64,000 nucleotides of DNA, taken from NCBI RefSeq assembly GCF_021021475.1, contig NZ_JAINWL010000003.1:186001-250000 (forward strand), written 5' to 3'. Source of the DNA: Citromicrobium bathyomarinum (GTDB lineage Bacteria; Pseudomonadota; Alphaproteobacteria; Sphingomonadales; Sphingomonadaceae). The position numbers and the translations under genes were made by a program. This document shows, piece after piece, positions 1 to 7,996 of this stretch (the first letter of the stretch is position 1; each line of letters starts with the position of its first letter). Below the pieces are notes generated by a model. That model made no database searches. It saw nothing but the letters and a program-made list of their open reading frames with translations, and had not been told where the DNA came from.

Positions 1-763
1 CGCTACCGCCGGTCACACCGACGCCGACGGGGCCGCCGGGGGTGTATTGCGGCGCAAAGTTGCGCCCGCGGGTGACCCCGAACTGGAAGCCGTTGGTGGC
101 ATCCGAGCTGAGCAGGTTGGCCCCGATCGCGCGGACCAGCGAACGGCTGACCTCTGCGAAGCGGACCTGAAGGTTGACCTGCAACGGGGTAGCCGTGGTC
201 AGCCGGGCGATCACATTGGTCTCATCGCCCAGGAAGGCAGAAACCAGACGCTCCGCCTCGGCTGCATCTTCCGGGTTGGCGACCGTGCCGGTCAGCAGCA
301 CGGTGTTGCTGCCCATCGTGGCGACGGAGATCTTCGCCTGCGGCATTGCGAGCGCAAGCATCTGGTCGAGGCTGCCGATATTGGAGCCGACCCGCACGTT
401 GGCGGCCCAGATCACATCGCCCGCAGCGTTGCTGGCGTAGACGGTGGTCTCACCGCCCGACTTGCCGAACAGGTAGAGCTGGCGCTGCGACTTGACCTGA
501 ATGTCCGCAATCGAATCATTGGCGATGAACACATCCGCCATCGATCCGGGCACGTTGATCAGCTCGCCTTTGCCGATCGACAGGACGATGTCCTGCGTCG
601 GGCGGACGACGGATTGTGCGTCGGCCATCGTCGGGACGATCGAAAGCGGTGCGGCGCACAGCGCGGCACCGAGCAGCATGGGCCGCAGCCGAGGCCGCGC
701 CCGTTTGCCTGCGGGGCGCGATGCAGTGCTTGTGGTGGCGTTCATTATGCTTGCCTTTTCCAT
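1..763 (-). CDS. cpaC: Flp/tad pilus secretin CpaC (RcpA), 3' end outside window
   Basis: This is the outer-membrane secretin subunit through which Flp-type pili leave the cell. The visible N-terminal part has a basic start, a signal peptide ending near MADAQ, the pilus/secretin N-terminal domain beginning VVRPTQDIVLSIGKGE, and a BON-like stretch around ISVATMGSNTVLLTGTVANP. The secretin pore domain would lie beyond base 1. Two in-frame ATGs exist, at 763 and 745. The second has a GGAAAAGG stretch upstream and gives the more compact signal peptide; the first sits 2 nt after the cpaB stop. It follows cpaA and cpaB on the same strand, the usual tad order. No pilin gene is visible. Family call is firm; the start is not. 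Confidence 0.88.
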   Translation of the reverse strand, partial: MEKASIMNATTSTASRPAGKRARPRLRPMLLGAALCAAPLSIVPTMADAQSVVRPTQDIVLSIGKGELINVPGSMADVFIANDSIADIQVKSQRQLYLFGKSGGETTVYASNAAGDVIWAANVRVGSNIGSLDQMLALAMPQAKISVATMGSNTVLLTGTVANPEDAAEAERLVSAFLGDETNVIARLTTATPLQVNLQVRFAEVSRSLVRAIGANLLSSDATNGFQFGVTRGRNFAPQYTPGGPVGVGVTGGS

Positions 764-765
764 GA

Positions 766-1827
766 TCAGTCCCGCCTGAGCTGGCTGGTCTGCGCGGTAT
801 CCGTCTTGACCGTGCCGGTCTTGCCGGCGGGCACGGCGGTGCTTTCCTGGCCGCGCATCACGCGCACGACGGGTCCGCTGAAAACGGGCGGTCCGACGGG
901 AGTGCCATCGGGCACGGCAACCGGCCCGGCAGCGACCTGCGGGGCAGATCCACCGTTGTTCTGCGGTTGCGGAACGCGCCGCTCAAAGCGCGAGACGTCG
1001 GCGCCGGTGACGAAAGAGGCGCCCGTGTCGCTGGGCATGTTGCGTGCACGGGCGAGCAGGCGCGCTTCTTCTTCGGGTGTCGCATCGTCGGGGATGGCGA
1101 TGTCACCCGAAGCCAGCGCACGCTCCAGATCTGTGCTGTTGTCCGCGATCGAGCGCAGCGAGAGGCTGAGCGTGCCGACGGTCTGCGCGACCGCGATCTT
1201 TTCGGCGATCTTGGGAGTCACCTCCAGAGTGACGGTGCTGAAGCCGTTGACCACCGTCTGGCCGTCCACGGTGTTCTGCGAGGTCGACTGGTCGGTCGCG
1301 AGTACGCGCAGATTGCGCAAAATGGTTTCGGTGGCTTTCACGCCTTCGGTCTCGTGGGTCATCATCAGATCGACCCGGTCGCCGGGGAAGACGAAGCCTG
1401 CGACACTGGTCTGGGCGTTCACCGGCACGGTGATTGCGCGCATGCCGGGGCCAAGCGCTGCGGCCAGGAAGCCGCGATCGCCCGGCGCGACCAGCGCGCC
1501 CTGGGTGACCGGTTCGCCGGCGGTGATCTGGTAGCGTACCACGGTGCCCAGCAGTTTGGACACGTCGGCCTCGCCGTCGATGAAATAGGCGTCGCGGACC
1601 AGTTCCTGGGGCCAGGCCTGATAGCTGATCGCATCCTGAGTGATGATCGTGCCGACCGGCAGGCTGCGCTGGGCGACCAGCACGCGCGGGCCCGTCGGCT
1701 CCACCGGGCCGGTTGCCGCAGCCACTTCCGGGGCGGACGCGCCGGCAAACATGCTGCGCGCGATGAACGCTGTGCCCGCTGCGATGACCAGTGCCGCCAG
1801 CAGCAGAACCAGCTTCTTCCTATCCAT
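766..1827 (-). CDS. cpaB: Flp pilus assembly protein CpaB (RcpC)
   Basis: CpaB is an inner-membrane anchored periplasmic protein of the tad pilus assembly machine, thought to work with the secretin CpaC. The 353-residue product starts MDRKKLVLLL and has one membrane segment at about residues 7-28. A SAF domain follows (about 47-110, around RVLVAQRSLPVGTIITQDAI), then the RcpC domain (about 115-240, around GMRAITVPVNAQTSVAGFVF), and the tail is rich in proline and glycine. It ends 2 nt before the upstream cpaC start, so the two are probably co-translated. A 137-nt gap separates it from cpaA. That gap holds a small inverted repeat (TCGCTT/AAGCGA at 1879-1894) and may contain a separate promoter. 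Confidence 0.93.
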   Translation of the reverse strand: MDRKKLVLLLAALVIAAGTAFIARSMFAGASAPEVAAATGPVEPTGPRVLVAQRSLPVGTIITQDAISYQAWPQELVRDAYFIDGEADVSKLLGTVVRYQITAGEPVTQGALVAPGDRGFLAAALGPGMRAITVPVNAQTSVAGFVFPGDRVDLMMTHETEGVKATETILRNLRVLATDQSTSQNTVDGQTVVNGFSTVTLEVTPKIAEKIAVAQTVGTLSLSLRSIADNSTDLERALASGDIAIPDDATPEEEARLLARARNMPSDTGASFVTGADVSRFERRVPQPQNNGGSAPQVAAGPVAVPDGTPVGPPVFSGPVVRVMRGQESTAVPAGKTGTVKTDTAQTSQLRRD

Positions 1828-1964
1828 GACTTAAAAGTCCCCCAGATCGAACATATCCACGCCGAAGGGCGGGATGGCTCGCTTGACTAAGCGACAACTG
1901 GTTAAAATGGAGTTCATTGAACTTCTCGCGCTTTGCTGCGGCATTGCGGGCAGAGCCTGCATCT

Positions 1965-2459
1965 TCAGGCGGTTAGGCCGATCGCTGCACCGGCAGCGGG
2001 GAAGTAGTGGACGCTCAGGATCCATAGCCCGGCAGCGGAGATCGCCACGCCATAGGGGATCGCCAGCCGCTCCTTGCGGCGGCGCATGATGTGCCACGCG
2101 CCGAACGCCAGTGTCAGCACACCGCCGAGGATCGCCATCACGAACACCAGTTGCAGGAAGGGGAGCGGGGCGATCCACAGAGCGAGCGCGGTCAGCAGCT
2201 TCACATCGCCGCCGCCCATCGCACGCAGCGCGAACAGCACGGCGAGGATTGCGAACGCCGCCAGCGCGACCGCGAATTGCAACGCCACGCCGGGCCACAG
2301 CGACAGGCCGCTGGCCCACCAGAACAGCGGCGCGCCCAGCGCAACCCCGCCGGTCAGCCAGTTGGCGATCCTGCGCGATCTGAGATCGGTGATCGCGGCC
2401 GTGACCAGCGCGATTGCCAGTGCAATCAGCAGTGCATAGTGCAGATAGTCGCTCAGCAT
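1965..2459 (-). CDS. cpaA: Prepilin peptidase CpaA/TadV (A24 family)
   Basis: This is an integral membrane aspartyl peptidase that trims the leader of Flp pilins. The product of about 164 residues begins MLSDYLHYALLIALAIAL. It contains the family's two acidic sites, one in ITDLRSRRIANWL near the N terminus and the other in GGGDVKLLTAL, and several hydrophobic helices. The ATG at 2459 is preferred over an in-frame TTG at 2492 because the membrane helix starts right there and an AGGGAGG lies upstream, although spaced about 13 nt. It heads the minus-strand tad genes and is divergent from the hydrolase at 2553. Confidence 0.87.
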   Translation of the reverse strand: MLSDYLHYALLIALAIALVTAAITDLRSRRIANWLTGGVALGAPLFWWASGLSLWPGVALQFAVALAAFAILAVLFALRAMGGGDVKLLTALALWIAPLPFLQLVFVMAILGGVLTLAFGAWHIMRRRKERLAIPYGVAISAAGLWILSVHYFPAAGAAIGLTA

Positions 2460-2552
2460 GGACGGTCCGCAGGCCTCCCTAGTGGTGGACAAACCTGCTA
2501 CCCGTCCGCGCTTACCAAAAAGTAACCACGAACCTCCGGATCATTCAGACCA

Positions 2553-3518
2553 ATGTCGCCAGAACCGAGCACATCCTTCGATCGCCGCGCCATCCCCGAC
2601 ACCGCGAGTGAGAGCCACTGGGAGACCGCCGATGGCTCCAGGATCAGGCGGATCGACTGGCCGGTCGCGGCGGAGACTGCGCGGGGATCGATCCTGTTCA
2701 TGCCCGGACGCGGCGATCACTACGAGAAATACCTCGAAACGCTGGACGAGTGGGCGCGCGAAGGCTGGCACGTCACCGCCAGCGACTGGCGCGGGCAGGG
2801 CATCTCGGGCCGTCTCGGCAAGGACGGGTTGACCGGCCATATCGACGATTTCGGGATCTGGACCGCCGATCTGGCGGTGCTGTGGGATAAGTGGGTTGCG
2901 GAAACGCCCGGCCCGCACGTACTGATCGGCCATTCGATGGGTGGGCATCTGGTGCTGCGCGCACTGGTTGAAGGGCGTGCAACACCCGATGCGGCGGTGC
3001 TCTCCGCCCCGATGCTCGGCCTGGTCGGCACGCCGGGGCCGCTCTGGCTGCTGAGCGCGGTCTCCAGGGGCATGGCGCGGCTGCGCGGTCCGCGCCAACC
3101 GGCATGGAAGACGAGCGAGAAGCCCGGCGCGCTGCCCGAAGATCGCGGTGCGCTGCTGACGCATGATCCGGATCGTTATGCGGACGAGTTGTGGTGGCGC
3201 AATGCGCGGCCCGATGTCGCGATGGGCCCGGCAAGCTGGGGCTGGGTGGCCGCCGCGATCGCTTCGATGCGGGTGATCGAGGCGAAGGGTGCGCTGGAAC
3301 GGGTCGATACGCCGGTGTTCCTGTTCGGCACCACCAACGACCAGTTGGTCGCGTGGGACGCGATTGCGCGCGCGGCGGCGCGGCTGCCCTTTGCCGAACT
3401 GCTGCAATTCGGCGACGAGGCCCATCACGAGATTTTCCGTGAGGTGGATGAGATACGCGGACGCGCGATGGATGGCATTGCCGACTTTCTCGATCGCAAA
3501 GCGCCGCGCCAATCCTAG
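2553..3518 (+). CDS. Alpha/beta hydrolase, lysophospholipase-like
   Basis: A cytoplasmic serine hydrolase of the monoglyceride lipase/lysophospholipase type (serine aminopeptidase S33 fold), 321 residues. The nucleophile elbow GHSMGG places the catalytic serine near residue 128. A likely acid lies in GTTNDQLV near 261 and the histidine in EAHHEIF near 291. The oxyanion-side motif FMPGRGDHYEKY and the strand ASDWRGQGISG are typical of this family. No signal peptide is seen. The next gene, an FAD oxidoreductase, begins 9 nt after the stop, so the two likely form a transcript. The substrate cannot be told from sequence; a role in lipid or ester turnover is inference. Confidence 0.85.
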   Translation: MSPEPSTSFDRRAIPDTASESHWETADGSRIRRIDWPVAAETARGSILFMPGRGDHYEKYLETLDEWAREGWHVTASDWRGQGISGRLGKDGLTGHIDDFGIWTADLAVLWDKWVAETPGPHVLIGHSMGGHLVLRALVEGRATPDAAVLSAPMLGLVGTPGPLWLLSAVSRGMARLRGPRQPAWKTSEKPGALPEDRGALLTHDPDRYADELWWRNARPDVAMGPASWGWVAAAIASMRVIEAKGALERVDTPVFLFGTTNDQLVAWDAIARAAARLPFAELLQFGDEAHHEIFREVDEIRGRAMDGIADFLDRKAPRQS

Positions 3519-3527
3519 ATAGCGTCC

Positions 3528-4625
3528 ATGGCCGAATATGATCTTGCGATTATCGGCGCGGGGATAGCCGGGGCGAGCCTTGCCGCGGAAATCGCGCCGC
3601 ACGCCCGCGTCCTGCTGCTGGAGGGCGAGGATGCGCCCGGTTACCACACGACCGGGCGTTCGGCGGCGTTCTGGGAAGAATGCTACGGCGGGCCTGAGTT
3701 GGTACCGCTCAGCCGTGCGTCGGAAACTTTTTTGCGTGAGGGCGGCTTCCTCAGCCCGCGCGGCGCGCTGTATATCGGGCGGGCCGAAGATGCGGGGAAG
3801 CTGGATGCCTTCGCGGCACGTTTCGCCGATAGCGGCGCGCGCTTCGATCGGCTGGCGACCGGTGCGGCGCGCGATTACGTGGCGAGCCTGCTGCCCCAAT
3901 GGTGCGAGGCGATCTGGCAGCCGCATTGCGCCGATATCGACGTGGCGAGCCTGCACCAGCATTATTTGAAGGCGGCGAAACAGGGCGGAGCACGGCTGGA
4001 AGTTCGTGCGCTGGTCCAGTCGCTAGACCGCCAGGGCGAGGGTTGGGCGATCCGCTGCGCCGACGGTAGCGAATGGCGCGCGGCGGCGATCGTCAACGCG
4101 GCAGGGGCATGGGCTGATACGCTCGCCGGGATGGCGGGTGCGCGCCCGCTGGGCATCCAGCCGCTCCTGCGCACGATGCTGCAGCTGTCGGTCGATCCGC
4201 CATTGCCTAGGGAAGGGCCGCTGACGCTCGACATATCCGGGCGGTTCTATTTCAAGCCGGAAGGCGGCGGCAGTCTGTGGCTCAGCCCGCATGACGAAAC
4301 TCCGGTGCCGCCCGTCGATGCTGCGCCGGAGGAGCTGGCGGTTGCGCAGGCGATCGACCGGTTCGGGGGAGTGATCGACGCCAATATCCGCAAGGTCGAG
4401 CGGACCTGGGCCGGGCTGCGCAGCTTCGCGCCCGATCGCAAGCCGGTCTATGGCTGGGACCCGCGGCTGCCCGGTTTCTTCTGGTTTGCGGGGCAGGGCG
4501 GCTTCGGCATCCAGACCGCGCCTGCCGCCGCGCGGCTCGCCAGCCAGCTGTTCCTCGAGAGGCCGCGCGATTCGATGACGCAGGCGCTGGACGAACAGAG
4601 CTTCTCGCCAGCCCGCTTCGGGTAG
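3528..4625 (+). CDS. FAD-dependent amine/D-amino-acid oxidase family protein
   Basis: A DAO-family flavoprotein of 365 residues that probably oxidises an amine or amino acid using FAD. The N terminus carries the dinucleotide-binding motif IIGAGIAGASLAAEI (GAGIAG at 11-16), followed by the family block TTGRSAAFWEE. The C-terminal FAD-binding block is FFWFAGQGGFGIQTAPAAA, close to the end as in glycine oxidase-like enzymes. No signal peptide is present. It sits 9 nt behind the alpha/beta hydrolase and converges with rnhA across a 110-nt gap. The exact substrate (glycine, sarcosine, D-amino acid or a pathway intermediate) cannot be assigned. Confidence 0.85.
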   Translation: MAEYDLAIIGAGIAGASLAAEIAPHARVLLLEGEDAPGYHTTGRSAAFWEECYGGPELVPLSRASETFLREGGFLSPRGALYIGRAEDAGKLDAFAARFADSGARFDRLATGAARDYVASLLPQWCEAIWQPHCADIDVASLHQHYLKAAKQGGARLEVRALVQSLDRQGEGWAIRCADGSEWRAAAIVNAAGAWADTLAGMAGARPLGIQPLLRTMLQLSVDPPLPREGPLTLDISGRFYFKPEGGGSLWLSPHDETPVPPVDAAPEELAVAQAIDRFGGVIDANIRKVERTWAGLRSFAPDRKPVYGWDPRLPGFFWFAGQGGFGIQTAPAAARLASQLFLERPRDSMTQALDEQSFSPARFG

Positions 4626-4735
4626 AGACGAGCGCGCAGACCGCGTTCGCTTCGATCAAAAACAAGACAGCCCGGGTGCCGAGGTGATCGAGAACTCCTC
4701 AGGCCGGTTTTGCCCGGGGGCTTGGCGTGGGGACT

Positions 4736-5170
4736 CTAGCGCAGGGTTTCCGCAGCGTCGCTGGCGAGCCTGTCGACCCGCTCGTTCTCCGCATGGCCCG
4801 AGTGGCCCCTGACCCAGTGCCAGGTGACGGAGTGCGTTGCGGTCAGCTCCGCCAGCTGGCGCCACAGATCCTCGTTCTTGACCGGCTTCTTGTCGGCGGT
4901 GCGCCAGCCGCGCTTCTGCCAGCCGGGCAACCACTTGGTGATCCCGTCGATCAGGTACTTGCTGTCGGTATAGAGATCGACCGTGCAGCCCCGCTTGAGC
5001 GCGGAGAGCGCCCGAATCGCGGCGGTCATTTCCATCCGGTTGTTGGTCGTGTCGGGCTCTGCTCCGGAAAGCTCCTTCTCGGTCTTTCCCTTGCGCAGCA
5101 GCGCGCCCCAGCCGCCCGGGCCGGGGTTACCCTTGCAGGCCCCGTCGGTGAAAATTTGTACGTCGCTCAT
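4736..5170 (-). CDS. rnhA: Ribonuclease HI
   Basis: RNase HI cuts the RNA strand of RNA-DNA hybrids, such as R-loops and primer remnants, in the cytoplasm. The 144-residue length is standard. The four catalytic acids are visible: D9 in [15 protein letters not shown]47 in [12 protein letters not shown]69 in [12 protein letters not shown] and D133 near the C terminus. The basic loop region ([20 protein letters not shown]) of the E. coli type is present. It is the last gene of ispH-thrB-rnhA, starting 11 nt after thrB, an order I associate with alphaproteobacteria. Confidence 0.97.
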   Translation of the reverse strand: MSDVQIFTDGACKGNPGPGGWGALLRKGKTEKELSGAEPDTTNNRMEMTAAIRALSALKRGCTVDLYTDSKYLIDGITKWLPGWQKRGWRTADKKPVKNEDLWRQLAELTATHSVTWHWVRGHSGHAENERVDRLASDAAETLR

Positions 5171-5181
5171 GATTGACCCGT

Positions 5182-6153
5182 CTAACTCTGGAACGCGGCT
5201 TCGCCCCGGTCACGGTAGAATGCAAGCCGCTGCGCGAACTGCATCGGGTTTTTGCGGCGAACCAGCCCGTCGGCCGGGGTAGCGAACCAGTCTTCCACCC
5301 GCGTGGCGACGAACCGCAGGCAGGCAGCTTGGGCGAGGATCGGCAGTGCCCGCTGCTCTTCCTGGGTGAGCGGGCGCCTGCTCTCGTAACCCGCCATCAG
5401 CGCGCCGCCGATCGCAGGCCGGAAGGCATTGTCCGCGGCGGTGAAGCTCCACGCGGCATGGGTGACGGCAAGATCGAAGGCGAGCAGGCCGGTGCAAGCG
5501 AAGTAGAAATCGATCAGTCCGGTGACCTGCTCGCCCACGAACAGCACGTTGTCGGGGAACAGATCGGCGTGGATCGTCCCGTCGGGCAGGCCTTGGGGCC
5601 ATGATTCCAGCAATGATGCGCCGCAATCGGGCAGGATGTCTGGCAGCGCCGGATCGACCTCTCCCAGACGCTCCGCATGGTCGTGGACCATCCCGACGCA
5701 GGTCGGGATGCCGAGCGATGTCTGCCGCGTCTGCGTGAAATCGCGCGTCGCCAGATGCAGGTCCGCCAGCGCGACGCCCACGGCGTGGGCCTGCGTCTCG
5801 TCCGGGTCGTCGATCGAGACGCCGGGCAGGAATTCGATCAGCGCGGCGGGCTTGCCGCGCACCAGTGTCATGTTGGCATCGTCACGGGTGTGGATCGTGC
5901 GCGGGACCGGCTGGCACTTGCCCGCCAGGTGATCGAGCAGGGACAGGAAAAAAGGCAAGTCCGCCGCATCGGTCCGCGCTTCGAACACGGTCAGGATGAA
6001 GCGGCGCGCTGCACCATCCCGCTCGGTCTCGATCAGCCAGTTCGAATTGGAAACGCCCTCGGCAATGCCCTTGGCAGAGCGCAAGACGCCGACATCGAAG
6101 CGGGCGAGAAACCGGGCGATCTCGCCCGCGGTGAGGTGGGTGTAGACGGCCAC
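5182..6153 (-). CDS. thrB: Homoserine kinase, ThrB type II (APH fold)
   Basis: This enzyme phosphorylates homoserine to O-phosphohomoserine, the branch step toward threonine. It is the alphaproteobacterial form with an aminoglycoside-phosphotransferase-like fold, not the GHMP kinase of enterics. The 323-residue product shows the catalytic loop [13 protein letters not shown] (H195, D197) and the metal-binding D215 in [13 protein letters not shown]. The N-terminal block [12 protein letters not shown] is a family hallmark. Translation appears to begin at GTG (6153), 19 nt after the ispH stop. No strong Shine-Dalgarno is seen, suggesting coupling to ispH. A threonine-degrading enzyme lies at 18029, but nothing links them directly. 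Confidence 0.95.
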   Translation of the reverse strand: MAVYTHLTAGEIARFLARFDVGVLRSAKGIAEGVSNSNWLIETERDGAARRFILTVFEARTDAADLPFFLSLLDHLAGKCQPVPRTIHTRDDANMTLVRGKPAALIEFLPGVSIDDPDETQAHAVGVALADLHLATRDFTQTRQTSLGIPTCVGMVHDHAERLGEVDPALPDILPDCGASLLESWPQGLPDGTIHADLFPDNVLFVGEQVTGLIDFYFACTGLLAFDLAVTHAAWSFTAADNAFRPAIGGALMAGYESRRPLTQEEQRALPILAQAACLRFVATRVEDWFATPADGLVRRKNPMQFAQRLAFYRDRGEAAFQS

Positions 6154-6172
6154 GATCGCGGCGAGGCGTGCG

Positions 6173-7171
6173 TCAGTCTGCCAGCTGGCGGGGCAGTTTG
6201 AAGGTCATCTTCTCCTCGGTCACCAGCACCGGGCGTTCTTCGACCGTGCGCCATTCGGAGAGCTTGTCGACCACTTCGCGGACCAGCGTTTCCGGCGCGG
6301 AGGCACCTGCTGTCAGGCCGACAGTGCCGACGCCTTCCAGCCATTCGGGCTGAATCTCGTCCGCCCGCTGGATCAGCTTGGCGGTGGTGCCGCAGCGCTC
6401 CGCCACTTCGACCAGTCTGAGCGAATTGGAAGAGTTCGGCGCGCCGATCACCAGCACCAGATCGCTGCCCGGCGCGAGTTCCTTGACTGCGGCCTGCCGG
6501 TTGGACGTGGCATAGCAGATGTCCTCCGCCTTGGGTGCGGCGATCGAGGGGAAGCGTGCCTGCAGCGCCGAGATGATCTCTGCCGTATCGTCGACCGAGA
6601 GTGTCGTCTGGGTCAGGAAGGCGAGATCGTCCTCGCTGGTGAAGGGGAGGTTCGCGACGTCCTCCACCGTTTCCACGAGCGTCATCTCGCCCTTGGCGAC
6701 TTGACCCATGGTGCCGATCACTTCGGGATGCCCGGCGTGGCCGATGAACAGGATGTGCTTGTCTTTTTCGAGCAGCCGTTCCGCCTGGCGGTGAACCTTG
6801 CTGACCAGCGGGCAGGTCGCGTCGACATACAGCAGCTCGCGCCGTTCCGCTTCTGCGGGCACAGATTTGGGCACGCCATGCGCGCTGAACACCACCGGCG
6901 CGTCGTCGGGCACCTCGTCCAGTTCCTCGACGAAGATCGCGCCCTTTGCCTTCAGGCCTTCGACCACATAGCGGTTGTGGACGATTTCATGGCGAACATA
7001 GACCGGCGCGCCGTATTTTTCGAGCGCACGCTCGACGATCTCGATTGCTCGGTCGACCCCGGCGCAAAAGCCGCGCGGCGCGGCGATGAGGATCGTGAGG
7101 CCTGGCCGGTCGTCCCCCTTGGCGGGGGTTTGATCGGCGGGCATCTGTTCAGCGGGAAATGCGGCGTTCAT
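6173..7171 (-). CDS. ispH: 4-hydroxy-3-methylbut-2-enyl diphosphate reductase
   Basis: IspH performs the last step of the MEP isoprenoid pathway, reducing HMBPP to IPP and DMAPP with a [4Fe-4S] cluster. The 332-residue protein has the three cluster cysteines: C36 in [15 protein letters not shown]120 in [12 protein letters not shown] and C219 in ICYATSNRQ. The substrate-binding H98 lies in [10 protein letters not shown] non-conserved N-terminal tail of about 23 residues precedes the core; a later ATG would also keep the domain whole. It is the first gene of the minus-strand operon with thrB and rnhA, and is divergent from a lipoprotein gene with 95 nt between them. Confidence 0.97.
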   Translation of the reverse strand: MNAAFPAEQMPADQTPAKGDDRPGLTILIAAPRGFCAGVDRAIEIVERALEKYGAPVYVRHEIVHNRYVVEGLKAKGAIFVEELDEVPDDAPVVFSAHGVPKSVPAEAERRELLYVDATCPLVSKVHRQAERLLEKDKHILFIGHAGHPEVIGTMGQVAKGEMTLVETVEDVANLPFTSEDDLAFLTQTTLSVDDTAEIISALQARFPSIAAPKAEDICYATSNRQAAVKELAPGSDLVLVIGAPNSSNSLRLVEVAERCGTTAKLIQRADEIQPEWLEGVGTVGLTAGASAPETLVREVVDKLSEWRTVEERPVLVTEEKMTFKLPRQLAD

Positions 7172-7266
7172 AAGCCGCTATCTAGCCATTCTGCTCGCGC
7201 GCCGCTAGGTGCCGGGACGAGTTTGACGCGTTCGATGCTCGATCGAGTGAGGGATACGACCGAAAT

Positions 7267-7917
7267 ATGCATGCTGCCGTTCGCCTTATCGCCCCCGCTG
7301 CTGCGGTTCTCGCGCTGTCTGCCTGCGCCAAGCCGGGCGATCTGGTCGTCAACCAGGGCGTCGGGGTCACGGCGGTTCGCAGCCTGTGCCCTGCGGTGGG
7401 CATCCCGGACTACACCGGCGATATCACCACCTTCAGCTCGCCGACCAGCCGCCTGGCGCGCGACATGGACGTCGAAGCGACGATGACAAATCTGCGCACC
7501 ACGTGCGACGAGCAGGGCGAGCGGATCTATGCCAACGCCACCTTCGATGTGTACGCGACCCGCAGCGACACCCGCGGCGCGCGTACCGTAGAGCTGCCCT
7601 ATTTCTCCGTAGTGCTGCGCGGTGGCAGCTCGGTGGTGACCAAGAAGGTCGGCACGGTGCGGATCGCCTTTGCGGACGGACAGGATCGTGCGGTCGGGCA
7701 GGGGCAGGCGGGTGCCTTCATCAACCGGGCCGACGCGACTTTGCCTGCCGATGTGCGCGAGCGGATTACACGCGAGCGCAAGGCGGGCGACGAAGACGCC
7801 GCGCTCGACCCGCTGGCCGATCCCGAGGTGCGCGCAGCAGTTCAGGCGGCCAGTTTCGAACTGCTGGTCGGCTTCCAGCTGTCCGACGAGCAGCTGGCCT
7901 ATAACGCCACCCGCTAG
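7267..7917 (+). CDS. Predicted lipoprotein of unknown function
   Basis: I do not recognise a named family with certainty. The 216-residue product has a short signal ending in the lipobox LSAC (C20), so it should be lipidated and face the periplasm. The mature part has a mixed strand-rich stretch with conserved-looking blocks such as VPAVGIPDYTGDI-like sequence and DMDVEATMTNLRTTC, and a second cysteine pair candidate. The last third is acidic and helical. It stands alone: divergent from ispH and followed by a 9-bp hairpin at 7929-7949 before argS. Sphingomonad genomes often carry such a gene beside argS, but that is recollection, not a search result. Confidence 0.75.
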   Translation: MHAAVRLIAPAAAVLALSACAKPGDLVVNQGVGVTAVRSLCPAVGIPDYTGDITTFSSPTSRLARDMDVEATMTNLRTTCDEQGERIYANATFDVYATRSDTRGARTVELPYFSVVLRGGSSVVTKKVGTVRIAFADGQDRAVGQGQAGAFINRADATLPADVRERITRERKAGDEDAALDPLADPEVRAAVQAASFELLVGFQLSDEQLAYNATR

Positions 7918-7928
7918 GGCCTGAAAGA

Positions 7929-7949
7929 GCGGGAGCGTACCGCTCCCGC
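7929..7949 (+). terminator. GC hairpin after lipoprotein gene
   Basis: GCGGGAGCG and CGCTCCCGC form a perfect 9-bp stem around a 3-nt loop, beginning 12 nt after the stop at 7917. There is no T-run after it, so it could be a terminator with weak tail or an RNA 3'-end stabiliser. Confidence 0.5.
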
Positions 7950-7996
7950 AAGCGCACGCTCTTGTCCCCGGCGTCAAACCGGCTAAGCGGGCGCTC

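Noticed and set aside
47-1534. A 495-codon plus-strand open frame across cpaC and cpaB
   Set aside because: Antisense to well-supported pilus genes; composition is shadow-like.
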